This document shows positions 19,010 through 28,045 of a stretch of DNA of 64,000 nucleotides, piece after piece; position 1 is the first letter of the stretch, and each line of letters begins with the position of its first letter. The stretch is from assembly GCA_947497905.1 (NCBI GenBank), contig CANMIH010000003.1, forward strand, positions 62,001 through 126,000. The letters run 5' to 3'. Source of the stretch: an uncultured Pelagimonas sp. Lineage in GTDB: Bacteria; Pseudomonadota; Alphaproteobacteria; Rhodobacterales; Rhodobacteraceae. The translations under genes and the position numbers were made by a program. The notes under the pieces are model-generated. The model was not told the origin of the DNA. It saw nothing but the letters and a program-made list of their open reading frames with translations, and made no database searches.

Positions 19010-19092
19010 CCCCTCAATCTGACCTCCCCCCCTTTGCATTCAGAGAACCAAGCGCCATAGTCCCGCTGGTCTGAACAACATGGATGGGTCTT

Positions 19093-19785
19093 ATGCATAT
19101 TGGTCTGATTGGCGGCATCGGTGTGGCCGCGACGCTTGTCTATTATCAGCGCCTGACACAGGCCGTGGGTGGCCCAATGGATCTGACCATAGAACATGCG
19201 GATGTCCAAACGCTGATCCAGAACAATCTGGCTGACAACCGTCAGGCGCAGGCCGAGATTTATGCCCGTCACATCGATCGTCTGAAAGCGGCGGGCTGTG
19301 ATTGCGTCGCCATCACCTCGCTGGGTGGGCACTTCTGTTTTGACGAAACCGTCCCGCTGTCGTCCCTCCCCCTGGTTTCGGCTGTGACGCCGCTGGACGA
19401 GTATTTTGCGAAATCTGGTCTGACACGGGTCGGGCTCTTGGGCACGCGGGTTGTGATGCGCACAAAACTCTATGGCCAGCTGCACCAAACCCAGGCCGTT
19501 GCGCTTGAGGATGAGATCGACGGTCTGGGTCAAACCTATCAGGATATGGCCGTGGCCGGCCACTGCAGCCCCACCCAACGGCAAATCATGCTTGACGCCG
19601 GACGCCGCATGGTTGACGAACACCAAGCGCAGGCCATCATTCTGGCCGGCACCGATCTGAATCTGGCCTTTGACGGACAGGATCCGGGATATACAGTTGT
19701 TGACGCACTGGATGTACATGTGTCGGTTCTGGCCGACCTCGCCTCTGGTTGTATCAGCCTTGAAGACGTGGCAGTGAAAACATGA
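19093..19785 (+). CDS. Asp/Glu racemase-fold protein lacking both catalytic cysteines
   Basis: Matches the aspartate/glutamate racemase superfamily over its 230 residues: N-terminal [14 protein letters not shown], and the two halves each carrying a motif where the catalytic Cys normally sits. Here the first motif reads A-I-T-S-L-G-G-H (Ser about residue 76 in place of Cys) and the second I-I-L-A-G-T-D-L (Gly about 186 in place of Cys). The family uses both cysteines as acid/base, so racemase activity is doubtful. The start ATG at 19093 gives the usual N-terminus; an ATG at 19084 would add three residues. It overlaps cobT by 4 bases (ATGA), implying coupled translation. Confidence 0.8.
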   Translation: MHIGLIGGIGVAATLVYYQRLTQAVGGPMDLTIEHADVQTLIQNNLADNRQAQAEIYARHIDRLKAAGCDCVAITSLGGHFCFDETVPLSSLPLVSAVTPLDEYFAKSGLTRVGLLGTRVVMRTKLYGQLHQTQAVALEDEIDGLGQTYQDMAVAGHCSPTQRQIMLDAGRRMVDEHQAQAIILAGTDLNLAFDGQDPGYTVVDALDVHVSVLADLASGCISLEDVAVKT

Positions 19786-21659
19786 GCAAACCAAGCGATA
19801 ACCCCGCAGATCCTTTCAAAAAGGCCCTGGCCGAAGCAACCAAGGTCATGGCGGATGACACCGATCTTTCGGTGACCTATACGGTGGATCCCTCGGGCAT
19901 GTCGGGCGACAACATGCGCCTGCCTCAGGTCAGCCGCCGTATGACCCGCGATGAGGTGATGCTGGCACGCGGAACCGCCGATGCTCTGGCGTTGCACCGC
20001 CGCTATCACGACAATTCGACCCATTCCCGCTATGCCCCGCAAGGCGAGATGGCGCGCGAAATTTATGAAGCCATGGAAACCGCCCGCTGCGAGGCCATGG
20101 GCGCGCGCGACATGCCCGGCACCGCCGTCAATATTGACGCCAAGATCGGCCATGAGGCCGAGCGTCGCGGCTATGCGCAGATCAAAGAGGCCGCTCAGGC
20201 CCCCCTGCCTGTCGCGGCCGGATATCTGGTTCGGCACCTCGCCACAGGGCGCGATTTGCCCGAAGGGGCATCGAATGTGATGAACCTGTGGCGCGGGTAT
20301 CTCGAACAGCAGGCCGGTGGCACATTGGACGATGTGAACGAGGCCCTGTCTGATCAAGCCAGCTTTGCCAAGCTTGCCCGTCAGGTCATCACCGATCTCG
20401 GCTATGGCGACCAGCTGGGCGATGATCCTGATGAGCTGGACGATGAGGCCGAGGACGACAGCCAGGAGCAGGATCAGGAAGAAGAACAGCAGCCTGACAG
20501 CGATGGTCAGGACGACGAAGGCGAAGAATCCGACGCGACGCCCGAAAGCTCGCAGGAAGAGACCCAAGATCCCAGCCAGGCGCAGGTCAGCATGGATGAT
20601 CTGGCCGACGAAGAGCTTGGTGACGAGACCGAAATGCCCGAAGGTGAGGCTCCGGTTGAGCCCCCTGCCCCGGCCCCTTTTTCTGAGGCCGATCCCGACT
20701 ATGCGGTCTATAGCACCGAATGTGACGAAGAAATTCTGGCCGAAGAGCTGGCCGAGGCGCAGGAGCTGGAACGGCTGCGCGCCTATCTGGACCAACAGCT
20801 TGAGCCGCTGAAAGGCGCGGTGTCTCGTCTGGCCAACAAATTGCAGCGCCGCCTGCAGGCGCAACAGAACCGGTCATGGGATTTCGATCAGGAAGAAGGC
20901 ATTCTGGACGCCAGCCGTCTGGCACGTGTTGTGGCCAACCCCACCACTCCGCTGTCCTTCAAAGTCGAAAAAGACACCGAATTCCGCGACACCGTGGTGA
21001 CCCTGCTGATCGACAACTCGGGCTCGATGCGCGGTCGTCCGATCTCGATCGCGGCGATCTGTGCCGATGTTCTGGCCCGGACGCTGGAACGCTGCAACGT
21101 AAAGGTTGAGATCCTTGGCTTTACCACCCGCGCGTGGAAAGGCGGACAGGCCCGTGAGAAATGGCTCAACGCCGGTCGTGAACAGCAACCCGGCCGTCTG
21201 AACGATCTGCGTCACATCATCTACAAAGGCGCCGATGCGCCGTGGCGCCGGGTCCGCGACAATCTTGGTCTGATGATGAAAGAGGGCCTGCTGAAGGAAA
21301 ACATCGACGGTGAAGCGCTGGAATGGGCGCACCGCCGTATGATTGTCCGTCAGGAACAACGGAAGATCCTGATGGTGATCTCGGATGGCGCTCCGGTGGA
21401 TGACAGCACCCTGTCGGTGAACCCGGCCAACTATCTGGAAAAGCACCTGCGCGATGTGATCGCCATGGTCGAGAAACGCAAACAGGTCGAGCTTTTGGCC
21501 ATTGGTATCGGCCACGACGTGACCCGCTATTACGACCGCGCGGTGACCATCACCGATGTGGAACAGCTCGCCGGTGCGATGACCGAACAGCTGGCCTCGC
21601 TGTTCGACAGCGATCCCCGCGCCCGCGCCCGCGTCCTGGGTATGCGCAAAGCCGGATAA
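19782..21659 (+). CDS. cobT: Cobaltochelatase subunit CobT
   Basis: Partner of CobS in the ATP-dependent cobaltochelatase complex, 625 residues. It has an N-terminal conserved domain, a long acidic low-complexity linker (about 205-305, e.g. [18 protein letters not shown]) and a C-terminal VWA-like domain. That domain carries the metal-ion-dependent adhesion motif D-N-S-G-S ([11 protein letters not shown], about 410) and a second segment [14 protein letters not shown]. It resembles the D subunit of Mg-chelatase. The start overlaps the racemase-like gene by 4 bases; a strong terminator follows. Confidence 0.95.
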   Translation: MSKPSDNPADPFKKALAEATKVMADDTDLSVTYTVDPSGMSGDNMRLPQVSRRMTRDEVMLARGTADALALHRRYHDNSTHSRYAPQGEMAREIYEAMETARCEAMGARDMPGTAVNIDAKIGHEAERRGYAQIKEAAQAPLPVAAGYLVRHLATGRDLPEGASNVMNLWRGYLEQQAGGTLDDVNEALSDQASFAKLARQVITDLGYGDQLGDDPDELDDEAEDDSQEQDQEEEQQPDSDGQDDEGEESDATPESSQEETQDPSQAQVSMDDLADEELGDETEMPEGEAPVEPPAPAPFSEADPDYAVYSTECDEEILAEELAEAQELERLRAYLDQQLEPLKGAVSRLANKLQRRLQAQQNRSWDFDQEEGILDASRLARVVANPTTPLSFKVEKDTEFRDTVVTLLIDNSGSMRGRPISIAAICADVLARTLERCNVKVEILGFTTRAWKGGQAREKWLNAGREQQPGRLNDLRHIIYKGADAPWRRVRDNLGLMMKEGLLKENIDGEALEWAHRRMIVRQEQRKILMVISDGAPVDDSTLSVNPANYLEKHLRDVIAMVEKRKQVELLAIGIGHDVTRYYDRAVTITDVEQLAGAMTEQLASLFDSDPRARARVLGMRKAG

Positions 21660-21683
21660 TTCGGCGCGACGACATTCAAAGAA

Positions 21684-21711
21684 ACGCCCACCATCATCCG
21701 GTGGGCGTTTT
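21684..21711 (+). terminator. Rho-independent terminator after cobT
   Basis: ACGCCCACC and GGTGGGCGT pair perfectly across a 7-base loop, followed by TTTTGCTTTG. It also separates cobT from the convergent cytochrome b561 gene. Confidence 0.9.
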
Positions 21712-21718
21712 GCTTTGT

Positions 21719-22264
21719 TCACTCAGCGGCCTGCGCCGGGTGGCGCTTGCCAAACCACATTCGGCGGATCAGCCCATCGCGCAGCACAAACTGGTGATAC
21801 GCCCAGCCCATCAGGTGAAGACCGATAAAACCCAATAGCGCAGTGGCGATCACCCCATGTGCCACACGCGTCGCATAGACACTGAAGTCCTCTGGTAGGG
21901 GCGCACCCGATCCTCCAAAGACAATCGCAAAAAGATCCGCCTGAACCGCTGTCGCCAGACCACTGCCAACCATGGCAAACACCAGCGCATACATCCCCCA
22001 ATGCGAGAGCTTGGCCCCTGTTTTCAATGATTTTGCACCCGATGGCGCGGGCGGCGATTGGGTCAACAGGCGCATCATCAAACGCACCACCATAAGCACG
22101 CCAATCACACCGCCCCAGATCATATGCCCAGTCAGACCAAACAGTTTGTCGGGATGGGTGTTTTCTAGTGCGGCCAGGCCGGGTCCTCCAACCAACAGCG
22201 CCATGAGGATCATGAAAGCGGTAAGCCAGTGAAGGGCTACGAGGAATGGATGATAGCGGGACAT
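21719..22264 (-). CDS. Cytochrome b561-family membrane protein
   Basis: Inner-membrane di-heme b-type cytochrome, 181 residues with about four helices. Candidate heme-ligand histidines lie in VALHWLTAFM, TGHMIWGG, LSHWGMYALV and the RVAHGVIATALLGFIGLHLMG segment. Bacterial members shuttle electrons between the quinone pool and partners such as superoxide or periplasmic acceptors. I use the ATG at 22264 with AGGAG five bases upstream; a longer reading to 22324 lacks this. It is divergent from a LysR gene, which may regulate it. Confidence 0.85.
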   Translation of the reverse strand: MSRYHPFLVALHWLTAFMILMALLVGGPGLAALENTHPDKLFGLTGHMIWGGVIGVLMVVRLMMRLLTQSPPAPSGAKSLKTGAKLSHWGMYALVFAMVGSGLATAVQADLFAIVFGGSGAPLPEDFSVYATRVAHGVIATALLGFIGLHLMGWAYHQFVLRDGLIRRMWFGKRHPAQAAE

Positions 22265-22383
22265 ATGGGCTCCTGTCTGTTGGCAAGGGCCACACCAACC
22301 GCGCGGCCCATCACGAGGGGTCACCTGTGTCTATCAATGCGGATGATCTTCAGATATGAAACAAATAGAACGCTTTGTTACAT

Positions 22384-23271
22384 ATGAGAAACATGCGCAC
22401 ATTTGATTGGGAACAGCTGCCGCACTTTCTGGCCGTGGCGCGTGCGGGCAGTTTGCGCGCCGCCGCGCAGCTGAGCGGCGCAAACTATGGCACCGTCAAT
22501 CGGGGCATTCAGGCGCTTGAGGCCAGCTATGGCGCGCGGTTGTTTCATCGCTCCAAACGCGGCTTTTCCCTGACCGAAGTGGGTGAAGCGCTTTTGCCTC
22601 TGGCAGAAGAAGCCGAACAGAAAATCATCGCTGCGCGCAAACGCGTTGAAGGATTGGATCGCAGCGAGGTGGGCAAGATCCGGTTTTCCCTGACCCCCAC
22701 CATCGCCTATGATCTCATCGCGCCGATCCTCGCGACATTCAGCGCGCGGTATCCCGAAATTGATATCGAAGTCAGGCTCACATCCGAGGTTGAATCTATC
22801 ACCAATGATGAAACGGATGTGTCCCTGCGCGCCGCCCGTGATGTCACCGATGATGTGGTGGCCCGGAAACTGTTTCCGCTTAAACTGGCCACCTATGCCA
22901 GCCAGAACTATATCGACACGGTCTTTGCGCGGGCCGGAGCTGGCGGAGAGGGGCTGACATGGATTGGCTCGCCTGACAACGACGGCATAAAAGCCTTCCT
23001 CGCGCAGTCGGCCTTTCCCAAAGCCACCCTGCGTCACGTCGTGGCAGACGGCTATATGCGGGCGCGGCTGGTCTCTTTGGGCACGGGCCTATCCCATCTG
23101 CCCGTTCTCTTTGAACAGACCCACCCGGACCTGCGCCGCGTGCCCGGAACCGAGGTGTTCTCAGGCCCGTCGCTCTGGATTTTGCTGCATTCCGATCTGC
23201 GCAAAACCGTTCGCGTGCGCCGATTTGTCGATTTTCTGGCTGCTGAGTTGCTCAAGTTGAACAAGGCATAA
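22384..23271 (+). CDS. LysR-family transcriptional regulator
   Basis: DNA-binding regulator of 295 residues with an N-terminal LysR HTH (FDWEQLPHFLAVARAGSLRAA, then SGANYGTVNRGIQALEASYG) and a C-terminal effector domain. The subgroup with F-D-W near the start is common in Rhodobacteraceae. The start is uncertain among TTG 22375, ATG 22384 and ATG 22393. It is divergent from the cytochrome b561 gene over 119 bases and converges with azlD. The effector is unknown; control of the neighbouring cytochrome gene is inferred from the arrangement only. Confidence 0.88.
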   Translation: MRNMRTFDWEQLPHFLAVARAGSLRAAAQLSGANYGTVNRGIQALEASYGARLFHRSKRGFSLTEVGEALLPLAEEAEQKIIAARKRVEGLDRSEVGKIRFSLTPTIAYDLIAPILATFSARYPEIDIEVRLTSEVESITNDETDVSLRAARDVTDDVVARKLFPLKLATYASQNYIDTVFARAGAGGEGLTWIGSPDNDGIKAFLAQSAFPKATLRHVVADGYMRARLVSLGTGLSHLPVLFEQTHPDLRRVPGTEVFSGPSLWILLHSDLRKTVRVRRFVDFLAAELLKLNKA

Positions 23272-23274
23272 GCA

Positions 23275-23565
23275 TCACAATCCGCGCACCAGCAACACTA
23301 CCCCGATCCCCACAATCATGGTCAGCGACAGACTGCGCGTCAGGGCGGCAGTGAGCGCGGCCAAGGCACCCGCTATCCATTCCGGGCCCTGCCCTTGTAG
23401 CAACAGATAGGTCACCAGCGCCGCAAACAGACATCCCGGCAGCGCTTCAAGCCCACGGGCCCATGGCCCTGTCTGTGGCACGCGCTGGCCCAGAAGATAG
23501 CCTGTTAGGCGAATGGCGAAGGTGCCCAACCCAAGGCCCAAAACGGTCAGCGTCACATTATCCAT
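23275..23565 (-). CDS. azlD: AzlD-family branched-chain amino acid exporter subunit
   Basis: Small membrane protein of 96 residues with about three to four helices, matching AzlD (TFAIRLTGYLL near the N-terminus, LEALPGCLFAALVTYLLL in the middle). With AzlC it forms a two-component exporter of branched-chain amino acids or their analogues. It overlaps azlC by 8 bases, so the two are translated together. Confidence 0.85.
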   Translation of the reverse strand: MDNVTLTVLGLGLGTFAIRLTGYLLGQRVPQTGPWARGLEALPGCLFAALVTYLLLQGQGPEWIAGALAALTAALTRSLSLTMIVGIGVVLLVRGL

Positions 23566-24274
23566 TCTGCGGCTCCTGCTGCAGGCCTCTCACTCCGGCA
23601 AGAGCGGCCCCACCGATCCCACCTGCAATCATCGCCAAGGACGGGTCGACACCCAAAACAGACATGCCAATCACCACCACAGCTCCCGACACCAACCACG
23701 GCGCCATGTCACCGGCCCCTTTCCAGAGCCCTCGCAACAAGCCAATCGAGGCCGCAGTCAATGCGAAATCCAGCCCCAGACGTTCCGGCGCGGGTACCAG
23801 TTGCGCCAGAACGCTGCCCCCAAGGGTCGATATCATCCAGGCTACGTAGACCGCACCGCCGCCTCCCAAATGGTACCAATAGCCTACGGCCCGCCCCGAC
23901 GCCTGCGCGCCCTTGGTCAAGGCCCAGTTGGCATCGGTTGTGCTTTGCACGCCCAGCGCGATCTGCCACCGGGGTCGCCCGCGCAATTCGTCCTGTAGGG
24001 TGGCGGTCATCAGCATCAACCGCAGGTTCAGCGCCACACCGGCAATCACCGCAGCCATCGCAACTGATCCTGAAATGAGCCGTTCCACCGCCACGATTTG
24101 CGCCGATCCGCCGTAGACAAGCGCGCTCATCACTCCAACGTCCCCATGACCAAACCCCGCCTGAGGCGCGAGCAGTCCAAAGGCCATGCCATAGACCGTC
24201 ACGCTCAGCGCCAGAGGCACACTTTCCCGCGCGCCCATGAAAAATTCCGATTTGTCTGACATCTGGCTCGGCAT
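23558..24274 (-). CDS. azlC: AzlC-family branched-chain amino acid exporter subunit
   Basis: Membrane permease of 238 residues with the AzlC signature (PLALSVTVYGMAFGLLA, VYGGSAQIVAVERL, then NLRLMLMTATLQDEL). Residue MGARESVPL at the N-terminus is family-typical. The ATG at 24274 and the ATG at 24262 are both possible. It is divergent from an XRE-cupin regulator across a short region holding repeated CGAACGAA sequences, so that regulator is its probable controller. Confidence 0.88.
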   Translation of the reverse strand: MPSQMSDKSEFFMGARESVPLALSVTVYGMAFGLLAPQAGFGHGDVGVMSALVYGGSAQIVAVERLISGSVAMAAVIAGVALNLRLMLMTATLQDELRGRPRWQIALGVQSTTDANWALTKGAQASGRAVGYWYHLGGGGAVYVAWMISTLGGSVLAQLVPAPERLGLDFALTAASIGLLRGLWKGAGDMAPWLVSGAVVVIGMSVLGVDPSLAMIAGGIGGAALAGVRGLQQEPQNG

Positions 24275-24324
24275 CTGCTGAATTCCCTAGATGAAGCGTG
24301 ATTCTGAACGTATGTTCGATGTAA

Positions 24325-24378
24325 CGAACGAACCAATAATCCGTCAAGTCGAACGAATGTCCATTTTACCGAACGAAC
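24325..24378. repeat. Three direct CGAACGAA repeats, probable operator array
   Basis: CGAACGAA occurs at 24325, 24350 and 24370 (spacings 25 and 20). A half-site in the opposite orientation, GTTCG at 24314-24318, forms a palindrome with the first copy, and GAACGTATGTTC at 24306-24317 is a second dyad. They lie between azlC and the XRE-cupin regulator; the third copy falls inside the regulator's coding start. Binding is inferred. Confidence 0.55.
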
Positions 24379-24908
24379 TGATCGCAGCCGCGCTGCACCG
24401 CGAACGTGCGCGCACGGGCATGTCACTTTCCGCTCTCGCACGTGAAGCAGGCATTGCGAAATCTACGCTGTCTCAACTGGAGGCCGGGAAAGGCAATCCC
24501 AGCATTGAGACCCTATGGCAGCTTGCCACAGCTTTGGGCGTGCCCTTTGCCGCGCTTCTGGAACAGCCCGCACCGGATAAAACGCTGATCCCGCTCAGTG
24601 ACACGCTGGGCGTGGCTTCGGATCATTCCGACTATATCACCGCGCTTTTGTCCTCCTGCCCGGCCAACGCCCGTCGCGATATCTACCGCGTGATCCTGCA
24701 ACCGGGTGAGCCACGGGTCTCGCCTGGACATCCCATTGGCACGCGGGAGCACGTGATTGTCTGTCAGGGCGCAGCCGAGGTGGGTGCTCAGAACGCAACG
24801 GAATTGCTAAAGGTTGGAGATTACCTTGCTTTTCGCGCAGATCAGCCGCACATTTACGCCGCAACGACCCCCGATACGGTGCTGCTCGTCGTGATGGAAT
24901 CCGACTAG
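24357..24908 (+). CDS. XRE-family regulator with C-terminal cupin domain
   Basis: Transcription factor of 183 residues: HTH_3 at residues 8-62 (RARTGMSLSALAREAGIAKSTLSQLEAGKGNPS) and a cupin domain at about 105-180 (PGHPIGTREHVIVCQGAAEVG, then KVGDYLAFRADQPHIYAA). The HTH-cupin layout is common for amino-acid or metabolite sensing regulators. I use the ATG at 24357; an in-frame ATG at 24291 would place the operator repeats inside the gene. Divergent to azlCD and followed by an aminopeptidase gene 34 bases on. Confidence 0.87.
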   Translation: MSILPNELIAAALHRERARTGMSLSALAREAGIAKSTLSQLEAGKGNPSIETLWQLATALGVPFAALLEQPAPDKTLIPLSDTLGVASDHSDYITALLSSCPANARRDIYRVILQPGEPRVSPGHPIGTREHVIVCQGAAEVGAQNATELLKVGDYLAFRADQPHIYAATTPDTVLLVVMESD

Positions 24909-24942
24909 CCCGCGCGCCGCTTCCCAACAGACAGGAGACGTC

Positions 24943-26709
24943 ATGTTCCAGAGCTTTGTGGAAACCTCTTCGCCCGAGCAGGGGCCAAAGCGCCTCGCTG
25001 ATCTGCGTGAGGTGATGAGCGAAGCCGGTCTGACCGGGTTTATCGTGCCCCGCGCCGATGCCCATCAGGGGGAATATGTGGCGCCTCGCGATGATCGTCT
25101 GGCCTGGCTCACCGGGTTCACTGGCTCTGCGGGCTGGTGTGTGGCACTGAGCGACCGCGCCGCAGTGTTCACCGACAGCCGTTATACTGTTCAGGTCAAG
25201 GACCAGACCGCAGATGTGTTCGAAAAGGTCGACTGGCCTGCGGTGTCGCTGGGCGACTGGATTTCCGGCGCAGCGCCAGAGGGCTTGATCGGCTTTGATC
25301 CCTGGCTGCTCTCCGTTGACCAGTTGCGGGCCATGGAGAAAAAGATCGGTGCGCGGCTTCAGCGCTGTGCCAATCTTGTCGATCAGATCTGGATCGACCA
25401 ACCCGCCCCGCCCTTGGGCAAGGTCGCGGCCCATCCCCTCGAGTTTGCGGGCGAACCTCACGCCGAAAAGATGGCGCGGCTTGCGGCGGACTTGAAGGCA
25501 GATGCGGCGGTGATCACGCTTCCTGATTCCATCGCGTGGTTGCTGAACATCCGGGGCACGGATATTCAGCGCAACCCGGTGCCGCATAGCTTTGCCATTC
25601 TGCACCGCGATGGGCATGTGGATCTGTTTATTGCGCCGGAAAAGCTGACCGATCTAGGCGACCACCTTGGACCGAATGTCCGCACGGCCCCGCCTTCCAC
25701 GCTCCTGCCGGTGATCGAAGCGCTGACGGGGTCCGTTCAGATTGACCCCGCGAGCTGTCCGGTTGCCATTGTGGACGCCATCAAAGGCACCTGTGTTGAG
25801 GCAGCGGACCCTTGTGTTCTGCCCAAAGCCCGTAAAAACGCGGCTGAGCTGTCCGGCTCGCGCGCGGCCCACATCCGCGATGCCGCTGCCATGGTGCAGT
25901 TTCTCGCCTGGTTGGATGACCAAGCTCAAGGCAGCCTGACCGAGATCGATGTCGCAACCCGCCTTGAGGCCGAACGACGCAAAGACAATGCGCTGCGCGA
26001 CATCTCGTTTGACACCATTTCCGCCGCAGGCCCCAATGCCGCCCTGCCCCATTATCGGGTTTCGGAAGACAGCAACCGCACTATTGAGCCGGACTCGATC
26101 CTTCTTGTGGACAGTGGCGGGCAGTATCTTGATGGCACCACCGACATCACCCGCACCATCGCCATTGGTGAGCTGGGCGAGGAAGAGTGCCGCGCCAACA
26201 CCTTGGTGTTGAAGGGGATGATCGCCCTGTCCAAATTGCGGTTTCCCAAGGGGCTGGCCGGGCGCGATATTGATCCACTGGCCCGTATGGCGCTTTGGGA
26301 ACACGGGCTGGACTTTGGCCATGGCACCGGCCACGGGGTTGGCGCCTATCTCTGTGTTCACGAAGGCCCGGCCCGTATTGCCCGCACCGGACATGTGCCG
26401 CTGGAACCTGGCATGATCCTGTCGAACGAGCCGGGGTTCTACAAAGAGGGCCACTATGGCATTCGCATCGAAAACCTGATTGTGGTGCAAGAGGCCCCGG
26501 CCCTGCCCGATCAGTCGGTGGCCGAAATGTATCAATTTGAAACCATCACCTGGGTGCCAATCGACACCCGTCTGATAAACACGGATCTTCTGACAGCGGC
26601 CGAGCGTGACTGGCTGAATGCCTATCATGCCGAGACCTACGCCCGTGTCGCACCTCATGTCGAAGGTGCCGCGCGGGACTGGTTGTCGCGGGCCTGTCAG
26701 GCGCTATGA
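24943..26709 (+). CDS. Aminopeptidase P-family metallopeptidase (M24)
   Basis: Cytoplasmic Xaa-Pro aminopeptidase-like enzyme of 588 residues, the three-domain length. Two N-terminal creatinase-type domains (about 1-300) precede the pita-bread catalytic domain. Metal ligands are visible: Asp in LLVDSGGQYLDGTTDITRT (about 385-403), His in GHGTGHGVGAYL (about 463), Glu in SNEPGFYKEGHYG (about 497) and Glu in IRIENL. AGGAG lies five bases before the ATG. It probably removes the N-terminal residue before proline, following the XRE-cupin gene in a possible two-gene unit. Confidence 0.92.
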   Translation: MFQSFVETSSPEQGPKRLADLREVMSEAGLTGFIVPRADAHQGEYVAPRDDRLAWLTGFTGSAGWCVALSDRAAVFTDSRYTVQVKDQTADVFEKVDWPAVSLGDWISGAAPEGLIGFDPWLLSVDQLRAMEKKIGARLQRCANLVDQIWIDQPAPPLGKVAAHPLEFAGEPHAEKMARLAADLKADAAVITLPDSIAWLLNIRGTDIQRNPVPHSFAILHRDGHVDLFIAPEKLTDLGDHLGPNVRTAPPSTLLPVIEALTGSVQIDPASCPVAIVDAIKGTCVEAADPCVLPKARKNAAELSGSRAAHIRDAAAMVQFLAWLDDQAQGSLTEIDVATRLEAERRKDNALRDISFDTISAAGPNAALPHYRVSEDSNRTIEPDSILLVDSGGQYLDGTTDITRTIAIGELGEEECRANTLVLKGMIALSKLRFPKGLAGRDIDPLARMALWEHGLDFGHGTGHGVGAYLCVHEGPARIARTGHVPLEPGMILSNEPGFYKEGHYGIRIENLIVVQEAPALPDQSVAEMYQFETITWVPIDTRLINTDLLTAAERDWLNAYHAETYARVAPHVEGAARDWLSRACQAL

Positions 26710-26773
26710 CATTCATATGTTACAAATTGCGTGCCATACGGGTGCGCGGAATAATCAACGAGGGGGATATGGC

Positions 26774-27118
26774 ATGACCAAGCACATTACAATTACGCCT
26801 GCCAAAGGCACTTGGGTTGTTCGCGCAGGTGGCGCAGTTTTGGGTGAATCGAGCAACGCACTTGAACTGCAAGAGGGCGATATGGCCCCGGTGATCTATT
26901 TCCCTCGCGGCGATATCGGCATGGCATTCCTCGATGCCACCGACCACAAAACCACCTGCCCGCATAAGGGCGAGGCCTCGTATTTCTCGATCGCCTCGAA
27001 ATCCAAAACCTATGAAAACGCGGCCTGGTCGTATGAAGCGCCCGTCGACGGTGTCACAGACATCAAAGACCACCTGGCATTCTACGAACAAGACGGCGTT
27101 GCGGTCGAACAGATCTAA
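26774..27118 (+). CDS. DUF427 domain protein (114 aa)
   Basis: Small soluble protein matching DUF427: ITPAKGTWVVRAGGAVLGES, the strand-rich APVIYFPRGDIGMAFLD and the conserved TCPHKGEASYFSI, then NAAWSYEAP and the acidic IKDHLAFYEQDGVAVEQI. The fold is a small beta barrel; no reaction is established that I know of. I use the ATG at 26774 with AGGGGG upstream. A strong terminator follows 40 bases downstream. Confidence 0.9.
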   Translation: MTKHITITPAKGTWVVRAGGAVLGESSNALELQEGDMAPVIYFPRGDIGMAFLDATDHKTTCPHKGEASYFSIASKSKTYENAAWSYEAPVDGVTDIKDHLAFYEQDGVAVEQI

Positions 27119-27158
27119 ACCGATCCGGGCCTCTGCGGCCTTCAAACCAAACGATCCG

Positions 27159-27193
27159 AAGGGTCATGTCATCAGACATGGCCCTTTTCTTTT
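27159..27193 (+). terminator. Rho-independent terminator after DUF427 gene
   Basis: AAGGGTCATGTC pairs with GACATGGCCCTT (one G-T wobble) across ATCA, followed by TTTTCTTTT. Confidence 0.9.
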
Positions 27194-27309
27194 GCCCCTC
27201 AATCCCCTGACCCAAAACACAAACATCGGCTATCCAAGGCGCGATATTGCATATCAAACCGGGGCTAACCCACGCTTGCTTCATCGCTTTTCTCGCAATG
27301 GAGGCCACG

Positions 27310-28005
27310 ATGCTCCGAGTATTCTTTCTGCTATTCGCGTTGATGTTCGCTAGTGCCGCATCCGCAACCAATTACTATATCAACACGCCCAACGATGGGT
27401 TTCTCAACCTGCGCTACGGGCCCTCCACGGGCTACGATGTCATCCGCAAAATGAAACACGGCCAGCGGGTGACTATCCTGCATTGGCCGGGCAAATGGGT
27501 CAAACTGCGCCATAATAAAAGCGGTGCGGTGGGCTGGGCCCACAGCCGGTATTTAAGTGAAAGCAAGCCGCGCGCCTATCATCCGCGCCGCGATGACACC
27601 TACCACACAGGCGGAACCCGTTGGGTTGATGCGCCCTATGGAGACCTCAACCTACGCCGGGGACCGGGCCGCAATTATCCCGTGCTGCGCATCATGCGCA
27701 ATGGTCAGAAGGTCAAGGTGCTCGACCGCAGCGGCAAATGGCTTCTGGTACGTCACCGTTCCGGCCTGACCGGCTGGGCCCATCGCAAATACCTCAGCAA
27801 ACATCGCCCCGAAGAGTATAGCCGAGCACCGCGCCATGACCGGGACCATGATCGGGATTACGGCCGAGACCACCGCCGCGATCCGCATCGGGATCGGGGA
27901 CACCGCGACCGTAGCTGGGACCTCGCGCTGCAATACTGCCGCCAGTTCGACGGCCCCCTGCGTCAGCTTTGTGTTCAGCACACGCGTCGCTATCTGACCC
28001 AGTAA
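27310..28005 (+). CDS. Exported protein with two bacterial SH3 domains
   Basis: Secreted or periplasmic protein of 231 residues. A signal peptide (MLRVFFLLFALMFASAASA) and GGAGG five bases before the ATG fix the start. Two SH3_3 domains follow, each with the N-L-R-x-G-P core (FLNLRYGPSTGYDV at about 37, DLNLRRGPGRNYPV at about 115) and a G-W-A-H-x-x-Y-L end. A charged, low-complexity segment rich in Asp/Arg/His (about 180-205) precedes a C-terminal stretch with two Cys. Bacterial SH3 domains bind cell-wall peptides, which suggests an envelope role. Confidence 0.85.
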   Translation: MLRVFFLLFALMFASAASATNYYINTPNDGFLNLRYGPSTGYDVIRKMKHGQRVTILHWPGKWVKLRHNKSGAVGWAHSRYLSESKPRAYHPRRDDTYHTGGTRWVDAPYGDLNLRRGPGRNYPVLRIMRNGQKVKVLDRSGKWLLVRHRSGLTGWAHRKYLSKHRPEEYSRAPRHDRDHDRDYGRDHRRDPHRDRGHRDRSWDLALQYCRQFDGPLRQLCVQHTRRYLTQ

Positions 28006-28016
28006 CACCACATCCC

Positions 28017-28045
28017 AAAGGCAGGCTAATACGGCCTGCCTTTTT
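28017..28045 (+). terminator. Terminator between SH3 gene and clc
   Basis: AAAGGCAGGC and GCCTGCCTTT form a perfect 10-base stem with a 7-base loop and a T-run. It overlaps the stop of the convergent chloride-channel gene by 2 bases. Confidence 0.9.

Noticed and set aside
19539-20864. Minus-strand 441-codon open frame opposite cobT
   Set aside because: It is antisense to a certain gene with intact motifs; its low-complexity hydrophobic pieces mirror the acidic linker codons of CobT.
27310-28005. Asp/Arg/His repeats in the SH3 protein as a tandem DNA repeat
   Set aside because: The residues alternate irregularly and the DNA shows no exact repeating unit; it is low-complexity protein rather than a repeat array.
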